Shown in pieces: positions 1 to 9,713 of a stretch of 23,438 nt of DNA. Location: assembly GCA_000320545.1 (NCBI GenBank), contig ADNK01001321.1, positions 1 to 23,438 on the forward strand, in the 5' to 3' direction. The position numbers were made by a program, and so were the translations under genes. Below the pieces are notes generated by a model. The model did no database searches and had not been told where the DNA came from. It saw only the letters and a list, made by a program, of their open reading frames with translations. The first letter of the stretch is position 1, and every line of letters begins with the position of its first letter. The DNA is from Bigelowiella natans CCMP2755. Its lineage: Eukaryota; Cercozoa; Chlorarachniophyceae.

Positions 1-58
1 TGGGGGGGGGGGAGATGGTGGAAGCGGGTTGGACTTGTTTGTATATACATATACACAC

Positions 59-453
59 TGTTCCTAAGATCTTGTTTTGTGAGAACGACTCCTCCAGCTC
101 AGAGAGCTCTATCTCCCCGCTCTTATCACTGCAAATGATCATAGTCATCGTCATCATCGTCCTCGTCGTCAATGAGAAGACAGACAATAAAGAAGGGAGA
201 AGGTTGAATGGACATCATGCATATTTGGTAAAGAGGGCCTTCCTTCTTCACTTCCTACTTCTCTTCTTCTTCTACTACTACTACTACAGTACCCATCAAG
301 GACATCGAATACTTGCTTAACTCCGTAGACCTGAGCCAAGTTGTTACACGGTGAAGGCGAAGATTACAACAACTAACTGCTGCTACAAATACATCTCACC
401 ATCCTCCATTCGCCTCCCCACCCAACAGTGGACGGCATTGGCAGGTAAGATGC

Positions 454-488
<35 letters not shown>

Positions 489-572
489 GAGGAGGAGAGG
501 AGGGAGGAGGAGTAATACCTTGGCTACTGAGAGCCGTCCTTGGCCTAATTCGTAGACGTTTTCGTCTAACGC
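59..572 (-). CDS. EF-hand calcium-binding protein, 3' part (partial, runs off left edge)
   Basis: Three minus-strand exons are well supported: 519-572, 293-330 and 59-128. The first follows an ATGCAG acceptor and ends at donor GTATTA. The second follows GGCTCAG and ends at GTACTG. The third follows TTTGCAG and ends at GTGTGT. Phases agree (0, then 2, then 0). The joined peptide has about 54 residues and contains a canonical 12-residue EF-hand loop, DGDKSGEIELSE, preceded by the helix KQVFDVLD and followed by LEESF. The loop should bind calcium. The protein continues past position 59 off the window. A 5' start at the ATG at 1178 is possible: an MGKPSKKTKSR start with a myristoylation-like Met-Gly, then a phase-1 donor near 1146. 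The exons between 1178 and 572 could not be settled. The subfamily is not identified. The gene would begin 57 bases after the stop of the next EF-hand gene, on the same strand. Confidence 0.72.
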
Positions 573-609
573 CTGCATTCAGGAGAAGAAGTCATTTGGT
601 GATCCGGTA

Positions 610-1178
610 TTATGTTGGGGTTGATGAAGCCAACGGAGGCTGGCTATTGATGGCGTCGATATCATAGATGCCGATAGTAACACGGAGAGGTAACCAAAAG
701 GAGGGAGGAGGGTTCATCGAATCGAGCGGTACATATATATATATATATATATACATACATACATAATGTCGCAATAGTATAATGGCCATTTGCCCGCAAT
801 TCGTAGAAGCGGCAATTGGTATCTGTCGGCTGAGTGTCGATCGAGTTGATGCTATTATGGGAACTATATCGGTCATTCATCTATCCTTTGCAGTGAGTGA
901 GTGAGTGAGTAAGGAACACCTTCCCCTTGGCCATGTACTCGATGGTTTTATTTGAGGTCAAGGTTGGGATGTCTAGGTAGCAGCATCAACGTGATAATGA
1001 GCACCACAATCACGATTACTACTGCTACTAATACTACGAACAACCCGTTAGATGCTTCTACGAGGAGATGTAGTGATAATTGGCGCAGCAGCGATATAGT
1101 CTCTCTCATTACCTCCGGTGAATATCGACGGGATAGTTGAGTACCTCTGCTCTTGGTTTTTTTGGATGGCTTTCCCAT
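610..1178 (-). other. unresolved 5' region of the left EF-hand gene
   Basis: This stretch lies between the calcium-sensor stop at 1236 and the secure EF-hand exons at or below 572. It probably holds the 5' exons of that gene. The ATG at 1178 opens a basic Met-Gly peptide. A second open stretch on the minus strand, about 755-850, encodes the coding-like NCRFYELRANGHYTIAT in one frame, while another frame is also open. A (TA)n microsatellite at about 733-753 and (GAGT)n at 892-910 interrupt the region. No exon chain with consistent phases could be proved. Confidence 0.35.
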
Positions 1179-1235
1179 CAGTAGTCCCTAGCAGTAGTTA
1201 GTTAGGTGTAAGTAGTGGCCACACATTTGTTCTTC

Positions 1236-1573
1236 TTACTCATTGACAAGTGTTCCTTCCGAAAACCAAATGCAGTAGCAGGTGAAAGTAGGCAAGGCGG
1301 GTGGGTAGGGGGGGGGGGGGGGGAGAATCAACAGAAGCAACATGTGAATGGGTAAAATGATACCAAATTTGCACATAAATGCGGTCGCAGACTGATTGCG
1401 CTTACAAAACTCTGTAAACTCGTCCAAACCAACCCCAGTTGTGTCCCGTATGCCTATCAGAATCATCATCACCACAGAAGAATAAGATAACAACATCGAG
1501 GAGGAGAGAACGGCAGGATGGATTGTTAGCACTCACCAAGAGGAAGATGCAACGCCAAAGCACACACACACAA

Positions 1574-1618
<45 letters not shown>

Positions 1619-2807
1619 TATAATATATATGTGTATATATGTCAACTCCCCATGCTTCATCATATCGGCATCATCGCTGTGGAAATTACCACCTTTTCTG
1701 GAATTCATGACCGATCTAAACACCATGCGGGCTACTTTGGACATAAAACCATTCGTCTGCAGAGAGAAAGAAAGAGAGACTCGTCATCTTTGATAAAACT
1801 TCATTGTTGCAAACAGGATGGCCTCTTCTAAGAGGTTACCGTTTGAAGGTTGCAGCTTGTGAGCCTTGCCATCATTGTGAAGCACATATTTATCATGTGC
1901 TCTAGCTTCTCCAGGTTTAAATGCCTTTCAAAATATAGGGAAACATCGGTAGATAACATTAATCAGGTGCGTGGGAGAGGTGCAGAAAAAATATCGTTGA
2001 GAGACATTCGATTGGAAGGAAACATACAGAAAAAAAAAGAGAGGGAGAGAGGGGGAGAGGGGGAGAGAGGAAGCAGAAGGGATGGTGTGCACTATTCCCA
2101 TTTCCTACTCTTCTACGAATACTTTGTATTATCCGTGTCGAATACATCGAACAATTTCCTAGCCTGAAGACGAAAGGCCAGTATGAGAGAAAATACAATG
2201 AATCTTGGGATAAGAATGAGCTCTTAGCAGCGTTCACCTTGGCATGTAATGGACCACGAGCGGATAGGTACATCGCTACTATTATCTCTATGATATCTAT
2301 GAAGCCATCGTGGTCAGAATCAAGAATGTCGAAACCTGAAGCATAGCGTGGATTTGGATAAAAATGAACGATGTATTGTGTAGACCCAAGGTCTTTCGTG
2401 TTGCATATGTACGTCGCCCTGTGTCTTCGTTCCATATTTTCAATTCAAGTGTTAGAATCATATTCTACTCGTTTCATTTCGGCCTACCATTGGAATTTCC
2501 AAGAATCTTGGTATAGGCCTTGATGTCAGCCATACCGTCGTAATTTGACATAGCACCTGATAATACAACGAAGAATTGGAGTATGGAAACGGCAACATCC
2601 CGCTTTTTACCATTTCACAAACGCTACTACCTCTACTATTTCTACTACTTTTACGACAACGACGATTACTGCTAAAGCTGCCGTATTATGGTTACTATGA
2701 CTACCTCGGAGCCTCCTCTCCGCCGAGATAGTATCTTTGAGGTCCATCATGAAGTTTATGCAGCTTGGATGCAGCTTGTCGGGGATACGTCCTACTGCAG
2801 CACCCAT
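1236..2807 (-). CDS. neuronal calcium sensor (NCS/recoverin-like) EF-hand protein
   Basis: Seven minus-strand exons join in phase: 2705-2807, 2488-2556, 2238-2335, 1840-1905, 1537-1756, 1364-1453 and 1236-1255, giving 221 residues. The start chosen is MGAAVGRIP. Glycine at position 2 suits N-myristoylation as in NCS proteins; an in-frame ATG at 2891 would add 28 residues. Residues 63-74 are a perfect EF-hand loop (DSDHDGFIDIIE). The following SARGPLHAKLEHMINM matches the SRG-x-L-x-x-K-L segment after EF2 of NCS-1. TNGFMSK marks a degenerate EF3, and GVGLDEFTEFCKRNQSA aligns with the EF4 exit helix. The likely role is a membrane-recruited calcium switch. Oddity: exon 5 as drawn runs through a (CT)n microsatellite in frame. 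An alternative donor after NSRK has the same phase and would remove 52 residues, leaving 169; family members have about 190. Confidence 0.83.
1580..1615 (+). repeat. (GA)n microsatellite inside a putative exon
   Basis: A run of GA dinucleotides on the plus strand reads as CT on the coding strand of the calcium sensor. It is open in that gene's frame as alternating Leu-Ser. No AG dinucleotide lies between it and the next GTGAGT donor, so it cannot be removed by an intron that ends just downstream of it. Confidence 0.9.
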
Positions 2808-3778
2808 CTTCGTGTTGTTGCTTCTTCCGTCTCTTCTACTGTGCACGAATAAGCAAGGCTTCAATGTAGGGATACGAACGTTACTCATCAAAATGTGAAT
2901 TTGCCATTCTATCGATGGTAAACTTCGAAGATCTGGAATTTGTTTATCCCTGTTCCCCCTACATCTCTATCATACTTCCTGCAAAGTTTTATCCGAATGG
3001 GGTTCCTGACCTTGAGGGCAAGTACCAACGTTATTTTCCCCCCCCAGCGCCCCTCGATGCAAGCGTTTCGGAAGGAGTGCCGAGAAAGAATAATGATTAA
3101 ATGCCGTTGATATTTCTACAAACGTCACCAAATTTTATTTGTCGCAGTACTGTATTTTCATTACGTTTAATCCCTGTACTCAAATATCACATTAGAAAAT
3201 ATTTAATGCGAATAATATCCTAAGAATTATGTAACTTTTATGATACCTTCACTTTTCTGAACATCGAAGATGGAAAAAAAATTCCACTTTTGTTGTAAGG
3301 AAAAGTATTAGGATATTATCCCCTACTACTTTTGGACTTTATGGGTATTCGCTCGTCAGCTCGTAACTCGTGATCAGTTTCCGGTAAGAAACCGTTTGTG
3401 AAACGGTTAGGTGATGATAACGCCATATTCTCTTGTGCTGTCGATGCTATGAGTTGTCGTAACTTAGGAAATAGAGGACATTTAATTGCGAAAAAACACT
3501 AGCTGCTTTGTAGTAGGTCTAACAGCTCATCACAGAAAGAAAAAAGCCCACCCGAGAGCCTCTGACCTCATGTATGTGTGTAGACCTATGTGTCGTTAGC
3601 ATGTTGCCCTCCTTCCGCACAACTCAACCGCTTGCTGATGGCCTAGCCCCCAAATTGTTATACGAGTTGAAGCAGTAGATATGAATATTATTCCGAACAA
3701 TTTTCATATTAGTCTCCTCACCTCATCGTTTCCAATCTTAGACTTCGCTAGCACAGTGTCGGAGGAGGTCTTAATGGG
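2808..3778. other. head-to-head spacer between calcium sensor and TMEM216
   Basis: This 971-base spacer should hold the two divergent promoters. A short plus-strand open frame at 2915-3100 has no recognisable domain and no splice context that links it to TMEM216, so it is left uncalled. A TGTCG element (TGTCGTAACTTAGGAAAT) sits at 3455, similar to elements upstream of other genes in the window. No TATA box or RNA gene could be made out. Confidence 0.5.
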
Positions 3779-3812
3779 ATGGGGCGCTATATTAGATCGT
3801 CGCTCCAGCTAG
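3774..3812 (+). promoter_or_regulatory. overlapping upstream ORF at the TMEM216 start
   Basis: An ATG at 3774 precedes the TMEM216 ATG at 3779 in another frame (ATGGGATGGGG). It runs 12 codons to a TAG at 3810-3812, two bases before the exon 1 donor. If the mRNA includes it, scanning ribosomes would meet it first. It may also simply be skipped. Confidence 0.4.
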
Positions 3813-4772
3813 AGGTAACATCCTTCATGTTTGATATCGCATTGCAACTGTGTTCTGATAAGTTTTATCGAATTACAATGAAACATTAGATACTGATGTA
3901 TCTCAACCGGTTCTACCTGCTGCTTCTTTTCGTCCTATCTGTGATCACATTTGCGTACAAAGGTGGTTGATTAGAAGTTTCGATCATATTAGTGATTTGC
4001 TGGAACATATAGCTTGTTTATCGCCCTTTCTCGTCTGAATATGCCTTGTGGACGTGCCGCAAATAGACTGGAAATTTCCCTACCCTGAAAACTATCTGGG
4101 CTTAGAAATAGCTACTTTGGTATTCTACTTTTTCGAAGAGATAGGCCGGTACAATTTTGTCCATAAGCATCCTCATCTGTCGTATTTTCATGAAATTCTT
4201 CGATACAATGTTTCTGTTTCATATGAGAGCTTTTTTCTAAAATTCTATGCATCTGAAACCTCGTGTTATAGCTTCCAACTAATTACGCCTTTTCATATCT
4301 TATATTTGCTCATCACTTCCATCAATTTCAACATCTATAGCCTCTTCATTGGGACCCATGCAAATAAGACAGAGAACCCCAAAAACATGGTAATTTCCCA
4401 TGGTACTCACCCGTAGATGTTTACTTTCTCATGAGCTCTCTTTCAGGCCCTTTTCACGTTACTGGCAATAGGAGCCTTAATGCTGAACGTCTACTTTATG
4501 AACTGGCAGACCTTCGTGTATGTGTGCGATTATATTTTGATTTTCAAGGAAATCATTATTATTTTTGACTCAGGCTTAAAATCGACCTAATTAGCCACTC
4601 TATTGCTGTGGGGATGATAGGTAGTGATTGTTGTTGTTGATGATTAAGTTTTCTTCACATTACCTTATGAATCATCCAATACTGTTAAGCTCTTCAAGTT
4701 CTCCTGGGTGTATTTTATATGCTGGCATTCATGGTACGGAATTCGTATACGTTGTTCATTACTTCGAGATAG
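3779..4772 (+). CDS. TMEM216: TMEM216, ciliary transition-zone tetraspan membrane protein
   Basis: Seven exons join in phase: 3779-3814, 3890-3962, 4067-4148, 4341-4389, 4447-4517, 4574-4620 and 4699-4772, giving 143 residues; animal TMEM216 has about 145. A second acceptor at 4689/4690 would add three residues in the same frame. Four hydrophobic segments are visible at about 17-34, 47-60, 82-100 and 121-137. Family signatures include FAYKDWKFPYP (human has FLYKG then LPYP), FFEEIGRLFIGTHANK (human has GIEVIRLFFGTKGN) and NWQTFVLKIDLI (human has LQTYVLRLEVI). TMEM216 works in the MKS/tectonic complex at the base of the cilium, so the organism should be flagellated. The start codon is the first in this frame, but an out-of-frame ATG lies five bases upstream. 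Confidence 0.93.
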
Positions 4773-6129
4773 CAATGGTAAACAATTGCATCTATTATGA
4801 CCAGGTGGTAGAAGATGATTTGGAAGAGGACGAAAGAGCGTTGCTCAGATGAAAGCAGCACCGAAATTGTCGCACAAAATGAATGAATGCTAGTAAAAAT
4901 AAGCATCTGCTAGTAAGTGCTGTAAAGATGCGTACTCATGTAAACATCATAGGCCTTACTTGCGACTTGGAATTAGTTAAAACAGTACGTGAGCTCATCA
5001 AAGCTAAACAAAGTAGACATTGTTGATTTTCTTAGACACATGATCTCGCATACATGCGCAGCATCAATTGCCATGCGCTGACAGCACATGCATAGCACTA
5101 GAATACATGTTTGCTGTCAAGAAACAAAAGCAATCGCTCGCATTGGCAGCATCATGACGACGTACACATGCTTGTTGGCCTCTGCTAGTCCACGTGAGAC
5201 CTTCGTCCTGTCAAATAACAAGATGCATTTCACAATTCAGAAATGTTGACCGCCAAGAAAACGCGACAGTGCAATATTTTGTCGCACTCTACATTAGCAA
5301 CATTCCCTTCAATTTGTTTGCAAAATTGCTACATTGCTTGGAATTACATGGATTCCCTGCAGAATCTCCAATGCCAACACGATGGGTGCAGCACACGCGC
5401 GCTGGATGCCGATGCGACAGTGATCAATGATGCAAGCTGATTGCGTTTAGTCACCGTAGGCCGTTACAAATTGCCCGGTAGGTCGAACCATAAGCTCTAT
5501 CTACATGTTCGATCCGCACGATGCGTGCCCCCAACAGCAAGCACAATTGAGCAAGCAATGACTGTGGTGAAAATGTGCGAGCTTTGCAAGCATGTCACAA
5601 GCAATCATTGACATCACCGTGACAATCATGGCACAATCACTGGGAAGCACCTATACTACAGTGTAAATTTTAGAACACACGATGTTGATGTACCCATCAT
5701 TACGAGGTGGGACAAGCTGTTCTCCAGGATGCTTCTCTCAAGGATGGTGGTGGGACTTTTTCTTCGGAACATCAGCAAAAAGCTCGATTCGTTTGTACGT
5801 TCGGCTGTAGTTCTTATGGAGAGACATCGGTAAAAACATGTCGCAATCTTAAAATCCCAATCCAGTCACTGTAGTCTTAATATTAACCTGAACGGAGAGA
5901 CAAGGAAAAAAACATGTCGCTTCCGTTAAATTCCGGTCATTTTTATTATTTTTTTTCGACCTGAGCGCTGTCCCCCTTCTGCTTCTCCGAGCTGTTTGTT
6001 GTCCACAGCTCCACAGCACAACAACAGCAGGGTGTCTCGACGTACACTGCTGCACGTTACAGTCGATAATACTATTCAGTAGATACCTTATCTAAAGCGT
6101 CTCATTAGTCAGAACAACGCTTACGATCG
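4773..6129 (+). other. spacer between TMEM216 and the aldolase gene
   Basis: No gene is supported in these 1357 bases. Short open frames at 5194-5440 lack splice context and domain content. From about 4880 to 5700 the sequence is rich in words such as CATGC, GCAAGCA and TTGCAAG. The right part carries the promoter-proximal repeats described separately. TGTAA at 4922-4926 could be a polyadenylation signal for TMEM216, but that is inference only. Confidence 0.5.
5818..5934 (+). repeat. imperfect direct repeat upstream of the aldolase gene
   Basis: Two copies of a block of about 40 bases lie 76 bases apart, at 5818-5857 and 5894-5934. Both contain GGAGAGACA, then an A-rich stretch, ACATGTCGC, and a TTAAA run followed by TCC. 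They end about 200 bases before the ATG at 6130, so they may be promoter elements. Confidence 0.6.
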
Positions 6130-6909
6130 ATGCTCTTTCCTCCAACCGCTCGTTTCCGTCGCCTTCTCCCAAAGCTGCGACCATTTAGCAGCAGCACTGG
6201 AGTATTGCGTGAGTCGAAGGAAGTTAAGTTGCTCAGACGGGATCTGGCTGCTGCGCATCAGCTTACTGCAAGGTATAGACCACACAACATCAGGGAGAAG
6301 AGCGAATTTATTCATTTAGAGTAGACCACACAACATCAGGGAGAAGAGCGGAGTCTTTCATTTAGAGTAGTATCGAAAGGGCTCAATATCATAACCTAGC
6401 GGGTTGTCAAAGACGCAGATTCGTTTTGTACGTCCTACGAATTCGAAAACATACCATAATTTGTATTGTGTGTCGTCGTTCGTCTATGGAGGTACGGTAT
6501 GGACGATTTGGTATGGAACCATATTTCAGCACGCGTTTCAGATGAAGATGGAGGAGGCTTCTTAGTCACTCCGGTCTAATCATTAGTATTATTTAATTGA
6601 GTGTGAGAAGAAAGTGGGGTGGTGGGAAATAAGTGAGTACTAGAGACAGGGGAACATAGTGTCTAGATCATATGATATCTTTCTTCTTACTAGGCAATGA
6701 GAACTGAGTTGGTTCAAGGACATCGTATTCCTATACTGACTCTTCTCTTTGCTGCATGGAATTTCCACTTATCAGGGTACCATGATGTACGAAGAAATAT
6801 TCTCCGATGATATTCTCCACAGCTCCGAAAATGTTACCGCCAATGTCATTCATGGGGCGATCTATGAGGTAGTTTTTTCATCTAGCATAGAATTGGTCAT
6901 CACATATGT

Positions 6910-6960
<51 letters not shown>

Positions 6961-8280
6961 TTATACTTATATATTTCCCTTTTTAATCTAGCCATGAATG
7001 CTCATCATCTTTATTATCATCATCGTTATCGTATTTCGAATACCTTGTTTCCTTTGCTCCCAACTGCCTATTAACATACTATGCAGAACCGACCTGAGAT
7101 TAACGCCATAGTGCATATCCACACACACGCGGTGTGCACGGTGAGTGCATTGCCGCAGGGTCTCGAGTGCCTCGTCCAAGATGCTGCACAATTCTACGAT
7201 AACGTGGCGTATCATCCATGGTGGGAGACAACACTCAGTGGACAGCTAATCAGACACTTCGAACATCAGTCACCCGATTTTTTAAGATTTTGGAATGTTG
7301 GAATGTACCCCTCCAGCCAGCCGTATATTTGGTTCAAAGTAGTTTAATATTGAATTATAGAAGTAAGGACAAGTTGAGTAGACGAATTTTGCCTCACCCT
7401 CCTCCTCCCACTCCCTCTCTTTCTGAATGATTGTCCTATGCTGTTTCAAGGGAAGGAATCAGTGAAGACTATGCCGAACAGGTACCACCCCCCCCCCCCC
7501 CTTTCCTCTCTCCTTTCCGCTGTGTGCTATGCTGTTAACTTTGTCCTCTTCCTATCATCTCATCTCTATCTTTATATCTTAATAGATCAAGAAATACTTA
7601 TCATGTAGCTACTTCACTACCAACACAATATGATGCATGCATCATATAGCAGCACCGCACAGCCTCTTTCCCTTATATTCGCTATCCCCCCCTCCCCCCC
7701 TCCCCCCCCCCTCTCTCCATATATATATATATATATATATATAAATTATATACATATATCGTTTTCAATGCCTCCTCAGGAAAGAATAGGCAAGAGCATC
7801 GGCCCCAGTGCGATGTGCCTGATAATGCAAAACCATGGAGCTTGCACTCTTGGTAAAAGTTCACACATGCCATCATCACTATCATCGTTATCATCACTAT
7901 CATGATTTTTCAGTAACATGTTCATCATCATCTTTACTTATGTTCTTGATCAACCACAGGGAAAACTGTTGGTGAGGCATGGGTGAGAGCATACTATCTT
8001 GAGAAGGTTTGCCAAGTCCAGGTGCTACGATTCATCATCATCATCATCATTATCACCTTCATCTGTTCCCATCAATTTTCATGTTTCACATGTATTCTTC
8101 TTCATAAGGTGGCAGCCCTGGCCAATCCTTCAGGCATTATCAAGCCATCGCCTGAGGTCTTAAAACATGCAGCAAAGCAATACGAGGTAGTAAATGACTA
8201 AAATGGCGACGAGAAAGACATACAAAGTTGTCTTATTTGTGTCTTAGATGCAGTGGAATATCAACTTCTTCCATTCGTAG
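6130..8280 (+). CDS. class II aldolase/adducin-domain protein, probably mitochondrial
   Basis: Nine exons join in phase: 6130-6272, 6492-6573, 6776-6868, 7087-7220, 7451-7481, 7780-7852, 7960-8021, 8109-8186 and 8248-8280, giving 242 residues. The N-terminus (MLFPPTARFRRLLPK, then LRPFSSST) is rich in Arg and Ser and lacks acids, like a mitochondrial presequence. The fold signatures follow in order: RRDLAAAHQLTARYGMDDL, NHISARV and FLVTPG, then HSSENV with the acid at E93, then VHIHTH with zinc-type histidines at 116 and 118, and QNHGACTLG with the third histidine at 180. These match the metal-site pattern of fuculose-phosphate aldolase-like enzymes. The substrate cannot be told from sequence. 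The C-terminus is uncertain. The last intron (8187-8247) gives MQWNINFFHS before stop; without splicing, exon 8 ends VVND at 8201. Confidence 0.92.
6276..6367 (+). repeat. 46-bp tandem duplication in aldolase intron 1
   Basis: Two adjacent 46-base copies, 6276-6321 and 6322-6367, differ at about four positions, all in a six-base patch. Each starts TAGACCACACAACATCAGGG and ends TTCATTTAGAG. The first copy begins three bases into the intron, just after the donor GT. The duplication does not recreate the donor. Confidence 0.9.
6914..6953 (+). repeat. (TA)n microsatellites in and after the aldolase gene
   Basis: A 40-base TA run fills part of intron 3. A second TA run at 7719-7743 lies in intron 5, together with poly-C at about 7488-7501. 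A (CAT)n run lies at 8033-8050 in intron 7. Another TA run at 8542-8571 lies just past the gene end. Confidence 0.9.
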
Positions 8281-8538
8281 TCCTCAAAATTGCCAGTAAT
8301 ACTGACATAATCCCATTCATCTACTGATTGCGATTTTACTTCTCGCCTAGGGAGATTATCTACCGGGAAAATGCGAATGGCCTGCACTAGTCCGACACCT
8401 CGAGCGACAAGGAATTTTGGAGCCAATTGACGACGATGATGAAGATTAATGTGAATCCGAACATATATATGAGACGGGTGTAATGACATGAAATGATTAC
8501 ATTCTTTCAATAGTCATCCTAATGTAGCTCTGCAAAGC

Positions 8539-8579
<41 letters not shown>

Positions 8580-9031
8580 TTATATGGGCCCCTAATGTAA
8601 CTATGCATGTCTGGCGATTTCCTTCACAATGTTTAACAGAGTTCAGTAAAATCGAAGCAAAAATTCACAATGAGCGCATGTATGTATAAAATGATGACAG
8701 TATGGAGTGGTATTTTGCTATCCTAGGATGACAACACGCGCCGCATGGAGTATTGACAATTTGTAACGAGATCGCGGCTGCAGCATGGAAAGCTAAAAGT
8801 TTCATATTTCAGCCCAATCATGCATTTGTGCAATGTGTGTCCGACACTTCTGCGCGCGTTTTACTCATTCATACTCTCTAGCTGTCTTTTACCACCTGGT
8901 GCCATCTAGCCATGCTTGACGATCATGTCGTGTGTTGATTCGCGTGTGCTTCGGCACTTCAGTCATCTGTTGTGAATGCAAATGTGCACGTAGGTAGCTA
9001 GCTAGTTCCACAACTAGAGATCAACATGTGC

Positions 9032-9067
<36 letters not shown>

Positions 9068-9713
9068 GTTGCATGGTTTGCTTGTGTTCATGTGTTGGTC
9101 ACACTAGCACAGATGACCGTGAAGACCTGTGCCCACACAAATGCGAGACACATTGGGAAGGCCAAGTAATCTGTCTAACATCTCTTGTGCTAGTCCGTCA
9201 TCACCCAAGCAAACGTGCTCCTTTGTGTCTACCTGTCACGGAATCCTGCAGGCTAGCAGGGGCAGAGTCCAGGTCGCCACGTTGTTCTGCAAATTCATGT
9301 TGAGCGCCAATGATGAACATAGTGCAGGAATTCACAGCTCGTTTCATGGCTTCTAGGATGCATAGCTATGACATCACCACCATTCCCCAGATTGACCAAC
9401 ACTAGAACACGTCAACAATCTCACAGAAGCATTGAACATTGCATCAACCCGAACGAGCAAAACTCGGCTTCGGATGAGTAGAAGAAGAAGTGCTAGTTCG
9501 ATCACAAAGGAAGCGATGTCGCAGGGCAAAAAAAGCATGTTTTTCGTAAATAGAGAAACAATGAGCATGTACTTCCAATTTCGAAATAATTACGATTCAA
9601 ATAGTTGTCGCATCCTGAAATCCCCCTAAATTCAAGTGTTTTCGAGGGTCCGCTCTGTGCCGACGGCTGCCCGGACAAACCCATCACCTTCGAGCTGAAA
9701 GAAGAGGGAGGGG
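8281..9713 (+). other. spacer between the aldolase gene and RRP36
   Basis: No gene is supported. The first part has a short repeat, CCTAATGTARCT, at 8518-8529 and 8591-8602 on either side of a TA run. A (CA)n run lies at 9033-9065. From 8600 to 9350 the composition is rich in CATG, GTGC and TAGCTAGC words. The open frame at 9605-9802 overlaps the RRP36 start in another frame and is not called. A TGTCGCA element sits at 9606, 108 bases before the RRP36 ATG. Confidence 0.5.

Noticed and set aside
2915-3100. Plus-strand open frame before TMEM216
   Set aside because: No domain, and no phase-consistent join to TMEM216, whose own first exon is complete at 3779.
5194-5440. Overlapping open frames in the TMEM216-aldolase spacer
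   Set aside because: Two overlapping frames of similar length with no homology or splice context; they look like chance.
5727-5830. Exon-like stretch between TTCTCCAG and GTAAAA
   Set aside because: Two frames are open and neither resembles a family or links in phase to the aldolase exon 1, which already has a presequence and start.
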